The translations under genes were made by a program, and so were the position numbers. DNA of 64,000 bases from Oegoconia quadripuncta (taxonomy: Eukaryota > Arthropoda > Insecta > Lepidoptera > Autostichidae). Of this stretch, positions 10,601 through 19,600 are shown one piece after another. How positions within the stretch are numbered: position 1 is the first letter of the stretch; every line of letters begins with the position of its first letter. The stretch covers positions 560,501-624,500 of the forward strand of contig OX438760.1 in the NCBI GenBank assembly GCA_949316235.1. The letters run 5' to 3'. A model generated the notes under the pieces. It saw nothing but the letters and a program-made list of their open reading frames with translations. It made no database searches and was not told the DNA's origin.

Positions 10601-13600
10601 AATGGTTTAAATGGTTTAAAAAGGGTAAATTTAAAAACTCATTGGAACATTGGTATGTCTGGGAATCGAACCCGGACCTCTCAAATTTGGAGACTGCATC
10701 TTAACCGCTGAGCCATCGACGCTCTAAGTATGTATTTATGTAGACTTATATGTTACCTCCTCTTGGAAGGCTGTCGGAGAACTACTGGGATTTAGTAGGA
10801 ACAAATTATGCGTTCTTGCAAGGGCACTCACGGGGCACTGCTGTCAGAGTAAACAACTGCTTCGTTGCAGAATAAACACCTGTCAATCTGCCTGATTGTG
10901 TCCGGCTGATGTATTAACGCAACATCCACCTGGGTCGCCATTTATTACACCCGGATGAGATAAAAACTATCGGCGCCATGAAAATAATACAATGCCTCTA
11001 TGAGGCAAACCTGAGCAACGAACTATAGGTTAATGGCGATCACAATAGATTGGCAACGGTCGCAGGGACACAGGTCTCTTACGATCTGCAATAGCCACAC
11101 ATGCAACCAATACCTCTTGTAGCCTAAATGGCTTGTCCGATTTTGAAGTGCAAGGTGCCGTTTGTAAAAGCTCAGAAGGAGCTGCCAGAGAAACACAATG
11201 TTATAATGTCTACAAGTATTTATTCACTTCGATTGCTAATTCACATTCGTACACCCTCGCGGCTAGGTCACCAACTGCCTCGACATCGGCTGGCGCCATC
11301 TCCCACCAACTTTCCGAAGTCGAGTCAGTTGGACATTTTCAAAGAATACTATTCATTAATTGAATTCAATATATTTAACAGCATTTGTTTAATTACTTTA
11401 TTTAACTTTTAACGAACTGGTTTTCGGTACCTGCTTACCTCATGATATAATAAATCCAATAGTTATTTCTATACTAATTTTATTATAATTACTTGGCCCA
11501 AATAGTATGTATAAAATATAATAGCTAACATTTGGAACATGTTGATTCCTACTGTCATACAGGATACATGTCATGGTAAAAAAATTAGACATGGCTCCCG
11601 GAAAATACAAAATAACTGTTACTGTTTTTCATTTCCGATTTGGGCGCAGTTTTTTTAATATTTAAGAGGTTACAAGCTCTATTTGTTGGAAATCGATTCA
11701 TCAAAGATATTTAACTTTTAAAACAGTCGATATGTATACTTGGATGATTTATTATGTATATAGTTCTTGGTGGTTTTCTAAATTTTCAGTTAAAAAAAAC
11801 ATTGTTGCATTCACAAAACAAAAATTACAGCGGCTTACCCGCCAATCTCGTTGATACGAATGTCAAGGGTTTAGATTACAAATGCAAATACACTTTATTG
11901 CACAACAGAAAAGAAAATACAGTTTCAGAAAAGTGGTATCACCTTATCACCAAAAACGATCTCTTCCATGCGACCTTTGGGTATAAGAACAGTATATTTG
12001 CAATAGGTAGGTTGTGCGGTATTAAATAAGGATTTTTATTTATTTATTTATTTTCGGGAAACTGACAGTCGTTACATTATAATGTAAAGTGGAACAAAAT
12101 AGTCATTGCATAGACAGAAATAGTCTCCACAGATAGTATAGGATGCAGATACAAACTACATGAATAAATTTCATATATTTACATACACATACATACATAG
12201 CTCAATAGACAAATATACCTACTTAAACATAACATCTATAAAATAGCAACAAAATTCAAACGTAAATATATAGGTGTACTAAATAAATATTTATTGATAT
12301 ATAAAATAATAATAATAAGCGACAACAGGATTGTGCTAAAAGAAGAAAGGAGCACAGATGAAGGCACCAGGAAATGCTCTTTGACGGCGACTTTGAAAGC
12401 ATTCAAAGTTTGAGCTCGTCTGATGGACTCGGGGAGGGCAGGGTAGATTATTTTCCGAAGTCTTACAAACGTAAGTAAACATATTCCCTCAAAATACGAG
12501 GGAAGGCCTATATTCCTGCAGTGGGATGTTTCCGGGCTGATGATGATGAAACCTACTATAAACAGTTTGCATAATTTATATGTCTTCCACCAGGTCGACG
12601 ACTACCTCGAGATGATCGCCGCGCAGTATCCTGACATCGTGACTCTGGTGAACCCTGGAGATAGTTACGAAGGCCGCCCCATTAAGTACTTGAAGGTAGT
12701 TATAGAAAAATCTAGAAACGTCTTTGTTTTTAGAAATGACGACACTCTATTCTCACTTGATGAAAGAGAAACCGCCTTCGTGGCTCAATGTAAACAACAT
12801 TGGGTTTACGATTCGGAGGTCGCGGGTTCGATCCCCAGCGGGGTACATGTTTAAGTACTCGGTTTGGTTGGTGGTAGGGCATTTTAAATGTCCGCCTGGC
12901 TAGCTACCATCTTATCTAAATCTGCCGTAAAGCAGCAATGTTAATAGCATTGTTGTGTTCCGGTTGTCAGAGATAAGATAGCCAGTCCCCCAAATGTGTT
13001 GGGGTTTCCGGATCAGTACGCTTCCACCTTCGACCTCATCGTCACTTTCACTTAACATCAACAACTTTCAATTAACATCAGGTGTGATTGAGGTCAAGTA
13101 CGAACACGTCGTGCATAAAAAAAAAACACTCGATCTCTTATCAGGCTTGACTCGATCACTATTGCTCTCCAGTTCATCTCGCCTAGATTCGGATTGGAAT
13201 CCTCATTATGTGAATGCGCCCTAGATGATGGTGACTTTATTTTATTTATTTTATTTATTTATTTATTTGGAACATCAACATCATATAATATTACACATAT
13301 ATATTAGTCTACATATTTTAGACATTCAATTCCTGATATTATATGACAATTAAAGATGTACACGTCATTCACCGAATTGTACAAAAGCATCTTAGGTGGT
13401 AAGTTGGAGCTAACCTAAAAGATATTGTGCCCATTAGATGGGGTACATTAGTACTATTAGTTTTTCTGTGATGGGGGTAATGTTGCAACGTTTAAGTATT
13501 GTCTATTTAGTTGATTATTTAGTTGTAGTCGCATTCTGGATCCAGCAGTTAAAGATTTTATTTTTGAATGTGTGTATGGAATCATTAAAAATGTCCAGTG

Positions 13601-16600
13601 AAGGCTGTTTATTGCTGATTTCATTGTAAGTTCTGCACATTCTGACAAGGGGAGAGTTCAAACCAATATTTGTTCTTAAATCATATTTGCCTTGTTTGTC
13701 CCCTGTATGATCACTCCCTCTATTATTTTATCTGAGCATTCTTAAGGTTCCATTTCCCCACACATGCCAGCTCTCTTAGCATTTACTGACCCAAACATTT
13801 TCAGGGTGCTCTCCATGTTCAATCAAGAAAACGTCATTAAATTGTAAATATTAGGAATTCAATTTATTCTAGACTAGCTTTCCGCCCGCGGCTTCGCCTG
13901 CATGGAATAACTTTGTCGCGGAATTTTGTTTATCCCACGGGAACTACTCACTTTATCGGGATATAAAATAGCCCATGTCTCAATTCAGGGTATATTCTGC
14001 CTATGTACTAAATTTCATCCAAATTCGTTTATCTGTTTCGCCGTGATTGAGCAACAAACAAATAAACAAACAGGCATCCAAACTTTCGTATTTATAATAT
14101 TAGTTACATACATTCCTTCCTAACATTCAAGTATTAGGTCTTTTCCTATGAAATTGGAGTTTTTTTTTCTTCGTTAATCATATTATGTACCAATTCCTGC
14201 GATTTTCAAAGCTATATCCAAATTTGTTTTTTATTTGGAAAATGGAATGTTATTTCAAGGTTTCACATGAAATATTTTTTAATTTCTGGGCTAAATCACA
14301 TAATAAAAAAAATTGATAAGAGCTCTTTTCATGTGCCTCCCATAGGCATTTCTTAAATTCGCTGAAACTTTTATAAAGCGGTTACTTTTAAAAATTAACG
14401 CTGAATAAACTTAAGTTAATGTTATCCGATAATACACACAAAATTTAGCTAAATTTGGATTTGCCGTTCCCAATATTCTTCATACATAACGCCAATTTCA
14501 TAGGTGAGGACCTAATATTTGTGATCCGTCTCCTAACCTACTAATAAATAATTAATCCTTTTTTTGCCTTTTTAAGCGACTTCACCTTTTTCAACTAATC
14601 TGATATTGCTTTTATATTTTATCTGTCTGTGCATTTGACATTTGTTATTATTTTGTTGAGTCACGCTCTAATATTTTGCATGAATCCGAAATCTAGATGT
14701 ATGAAGCTTTGGATTACTAATTTTTGGGCAAAAAACGTTTCCCAAAGTATCACATGCCAAAGTATGTTTCCCAAATTTTCAACTGGGTCTAAAGAATTCA
14801 AGAACATATGCTAACATGTCGTAAACGGAATCTCAATGAGCACGACACGGGAGAAATCGCGTATCTCCGAATTCGCATAAAGCGGGGTAGAATAAGCCGG
14901 GGCTTTACTGTATATATGCTACTATTACATTATTATAATTTATAAACTATAAATCATATTATCACTTATTGTATATAACAATTATCATTATCAATTCATG
15001 TCAGTCAGCACCTAATCAATTTAAGTACAGAACAAAAACAATGATAAGTTATTAAAAATGTAGCAAAATATCATGTAGTGTCTTACTCTTGAAGCTCCGA
15101 AGGTTGTAGAATTTTGGAAAGACTGACGCCGGAATCTCCTCTATCAGCCGTCACCTCATCATTCACACCTTTTTCATTCATATCATCTTTTGACCACAAT
15201 CTCACCTGATGGGAAATGACGATGTGGCCGAAGAAGAAGCATGCGATCTCAGTAGATGCCTATTCACCATGCTCTTGAAGATCCCAAGGTTGTAGGATTC
15301 AGGAAAGACTGACGCCGGAAGGGAGTTCCATGCCTTGGCTGTTCGCATTATGACTGAAGAGTCGAACCGCTTAGTGCAAATGTTCGGTACGTTAGCTACA
15401 TACGGGTGGAAGGTACGTCTTCACTAATAAATTCATACTTTCATGCTTCTTAAGCACAAGAGGTGCAGTCGCATTCGCTATTTGTTTACTTACCAAAGAT
15501 AAGCAACGTATGACGCCCCAGTCCACTATAGGCATTTTCATACGAGTATTTGTTTGCTTAATGAACCAGGCGTTAAGCCAAGACGGTGGCTTATGGCGCA
15601 GCTTGAAAACGCGGATTATCAGGACATTAATCCGCACTAGGCCCGCATGTGGTGAATATCATTAACTAGTTTTTTTTTTGACCTCAATCACACCTGATGT
15701 TAAGTGAAGATGAGGTCGAAGGAGGAAGTGTACTGACCCGGAAACCCCAGCACATTTGGGGGACTGGCTATCTGATCTCTGACAACCGGAACACAACATC
15801 GCTATTAACAATGCTGCTTGGCGGCAGATTTAGATAAGATGGTGGTATCTAGCCAGGCGGACATTTAAAATGCCCTACCACCAACCGAATAATGAAAGGA
15901 AGTTGTGCATCAACATTCGGATCTTTACTTTACTTTAAGCCTTAAGGGATTTTTTTTTGTTTTTGTTTGTACGGGTTTGTACTTGACCTCAATCACACCG
16001 GATGTTAAGTGACGATGAGGTCGAAGGTGGAAGCGTACTGACCCGGAAACCCCAACACATTTGGGATATTTTATACTACGCCCTTACCTAAATCAAGCCT
16101 ATGTAGTCCTAGTTAAAAAAGGTTAAACTTAAGCGAGTTGCTGTACAACTCGTCACAACAAATACATAACCCCAAAATATGAACTGTCAGATCGATAGCT
16201 TTCCCCTAAACCAAAGGGATCCAAAAAAAAAACTGGTGACACACTTTAACGAGAACGGTCAAGTGACCTTGTGTAATCGTAACTTGAAAGTATCCTTAAG
16301 TGATTCTCATCGGCTTCCAGATATCCACAACCAACTTCGAAGACCCCAGCAAGCCAATATACTTTATGGACGCGATGATCCACGCGCGAGAGTGGGTGAC
16401 AACGCCGGTGACGCTGTACGCCATCCACCGTTTGGTGGTAGATTTAAGGGAACAGGATCGTGATCTCCTCGAAGGCACCGACTGGATCATCCTCCCGATC
16501 GTCAACCCTGATGGCTACGAGTTCACTCACACTAATGTTAGTCTATAGTTTAAACGCTTCTCAACATTACTCACTTTTCTCAACGTTGAGCAACATCCGG

Positions 16601-19600
16601 TGTGGAAGCAAATTCCGAAAAGTTTCTAAACAATACGAGCAAATACAAATGATGTTTAATTTTGAACTACTAAAGTAAGCAGTTCCTTAGTGAACTGCTA
16701 AAGTAAGTAGTCCTTTTTGAAAATTTCAATTAAGTACCTTACCGACTTACCTCATATCTATCTATCTATCTTTATACAAATCTTCTGTCTCATAGTATTG
16801 TGCGACTCCTATTCTTAACGGTCAAGTTGTGTACACATACGTTAAACTGCTATCTAGATTAAGAATCTTAATAATGGTGTCTGATGAAATTAAGGAGAAT
16901 TGTAATTTTATAATAACTAGTTTATTAAGATAGTATTTTATGGAAAGGCAGTAAAAAACCGAACGATCGTGTACAGCGGTTAGGTTATGAAGTAAGGGGC
17001 ATAGATAATAAATGTCACCGACCAGAGAGCAAGAGGTGCGTTCCATAACACGCAGTTTAGGCCAACATTCCAACAGTGTCGATTCGGATGTACACCAACT
17101 AAACTAAAACTAGTTTTGGAGTGGTGTCGTCGCATCGTACTGTTGCAGGGAGAAAGAGACGGTACTACTTTAAAACTGGTTTTAGTTTAGTTGGTGTACA
17201 TCCGAATCGACACCATTGTATTCTTATGCTTAACTTAATAATGCACATGAGGGATGTCAGGTTAGTGTGCCAAATAAAAAAATAATGCAATGTCAAAGTC
17301 AAAAATGCTTTATTTTGTAGGTACACAGGGTACACTTAAAATAGTCAATTTTACATTTTGTAAGTTACTGCTTGTTCAAAAAATGCAATTTACTCCTGAG
17401 AAGAACAAGCAAGAATTTCTTGCTTTGAGGATTGCTCATTTAAAAACAATTTTTTTTTATTACAAAAAGGTTTTTATATTTCATTATTAATTGCGAAATA
17501 GCCTGAACGAGCTGGTTATATCTATGGATGTTTATCATCTAACTAAACAGTCTGATATTTTATTACTATAATTCAACAAATAATTTGATGACCTGTTTGT
17601 GTAGTGGTTAGCAACTCTGACCACTATACCAAATGTATATATGTAGTATATCAACCATCTGGTATCCACAACACAAGCCTATAGTTGCTTACTGTGGAAC
17701 TAGATGGCGCTGTGTGTATGTCAAGGATATTTTATTTATTTATTTATAAATAATGCCTTTCCAGGAGCGCCTCTACCGCCGCACACGTTCCACCAGCCCC
17801 GCCCCCGACACCACCTGCCGCGGTGTCGACGCGAACAGAAACTTCGACGTAGCTTTCAACACGGTCGGCGTCTCAAGCGACCCCTGCTCCCAGACCTATC
17901 CTGGAGTCGTCCCCTTCTCCGAACCAGAAACTAGATACGTCAGAGACATGCTCCTCGAATATTTGAACAGAATTCAACTCTACATGAACATTCACAGCCA
18001 TGGAAACTACGTGCTGTTTGGTTTTGGGAATAATACGCTGCCAGCTAATGGAGTTCAGCTGCATTTCGTTGGTGCCGTAATGGGAGCTGAGATGGATGCC
18101 GTTAAGCTACCACTAGCTGGATACTATCTGGTTGGCAACAGCGCTATGGTGCTGTATGGAACTTCGGGATCTGCTCAGGATTATGCTCAGGTAAATTAAA
18201 TGAAACGTGATCTCTATGGCTTTCAAAGAAAACTCCAGATCACGCAACGAGTTATGGAAATCATAAAATCATATTGAAAAATGTTTTACTTCGTACAGTA
18301 TAAGAATAACAATTTGAAATCATCATGAGACAAACAGTCATCGCTCATTCACTAGGCAGTCTCCCCAGAGAAGAACGAGCAAGAAACTCAGGGGTTGCTC
18401 TTTTTAAATAAGACCGTACAAATAATTGGAATACTTGTTAAATCTATGATTCGACAAAGAAAAAACACAGCGCCATCTAGTTCCACAGTAAGCAACCATA
18501 GGCTTGTATTATGGTTACCAGATGGTTGATAAACTACACAAATACATTTTCTTTTGTAATATAAATGAAAAACATCCATAAGAAAATGTAAGGATTGGCT
18601 TTTATGCAAACAGAAGTCTTCCAGTAACTGGGCCTCTGTGATACCGAAGTATGACGTGCCAGCCAGTTCTATTTTTTGAGATTTTGTTAGTGAGACTTAC
18701 TAATTGTTTAGGAATTGTAGGTGTCTTTCGCCAATTATTATTATTTCAAATTTTTTTTCTCCTAAGATTTCATCATTTAATGCTTGCTTGCATGTAGCTT
18801 GTAGCCAATAGTATTGTAGTGTGCAACAACTTCTGACGTGTTATGCGTTCTGTTATCAGTGAATGCACAAGGTGGAGACTGAAAAACAGCTATTTTGCTG
18901 AGGCTCCCACCTATTTGTCCACTACGTTAGAAAATTTAACTGTAATTAATGATCATGTAGTATATTTTTTAAAGTGGATGAATAAATATCTTTTTATTTA
19001 TCTATTTATTTATTTATAACTCCTGCGATTTTCAAAGCTATATCCAAATTTGTTTTTTATTTGGAAAATGGAATATTATTTCAAGGTTTCACATGAAATA
19101 TTTTTTAATTTCTAATTTTTAATTCACATAATAAAATAAATTTGAACAGAGCTCTTTTCATGTGCTTCTCATAATCATTTCTTCGATTCGCTGAAACTTT
19201 TATAAAGCTGTTACTTTTAAAAATTAACGCTGCCTATACTTAACTTAATGTTATCCGATAATACACACAAAGTTTAGCTAAATTTGGATTTGCCGTTCCC
19301 AAAAAAAAATCATAAATGTTTGTATGGAGAAAACAGTCTAATGAAATTCTTCATACAAAACTCCAATTTCATAGGTAAGGACCTAATATTAACATTATAG
19401 GTAATCAATGTTGTTTTTGGACGATATACCTGTGAGGGAAACCCAAGTTTGATTTAAAACAAAAGTTATCTTATCATGGCAATCATTATAAGATACTGTT
19501 TCGAGATAGTTTCACCTATCTCCCAAATAATCAATTAATCACTTCGACCTAATCAATTTGTCGATTCTAGTTCTAAATCGGTTGTGCCAATCTTAGGTGT

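Noticed and set aside
17753..18199. Carboxypeptidase exon 6 starting at the ATG at 17753
   Set aside because: That ATG lies in the intron, 12 bp before the acceptor AG at 17763-17764; the phase from exon 5 requires the start at 17765.
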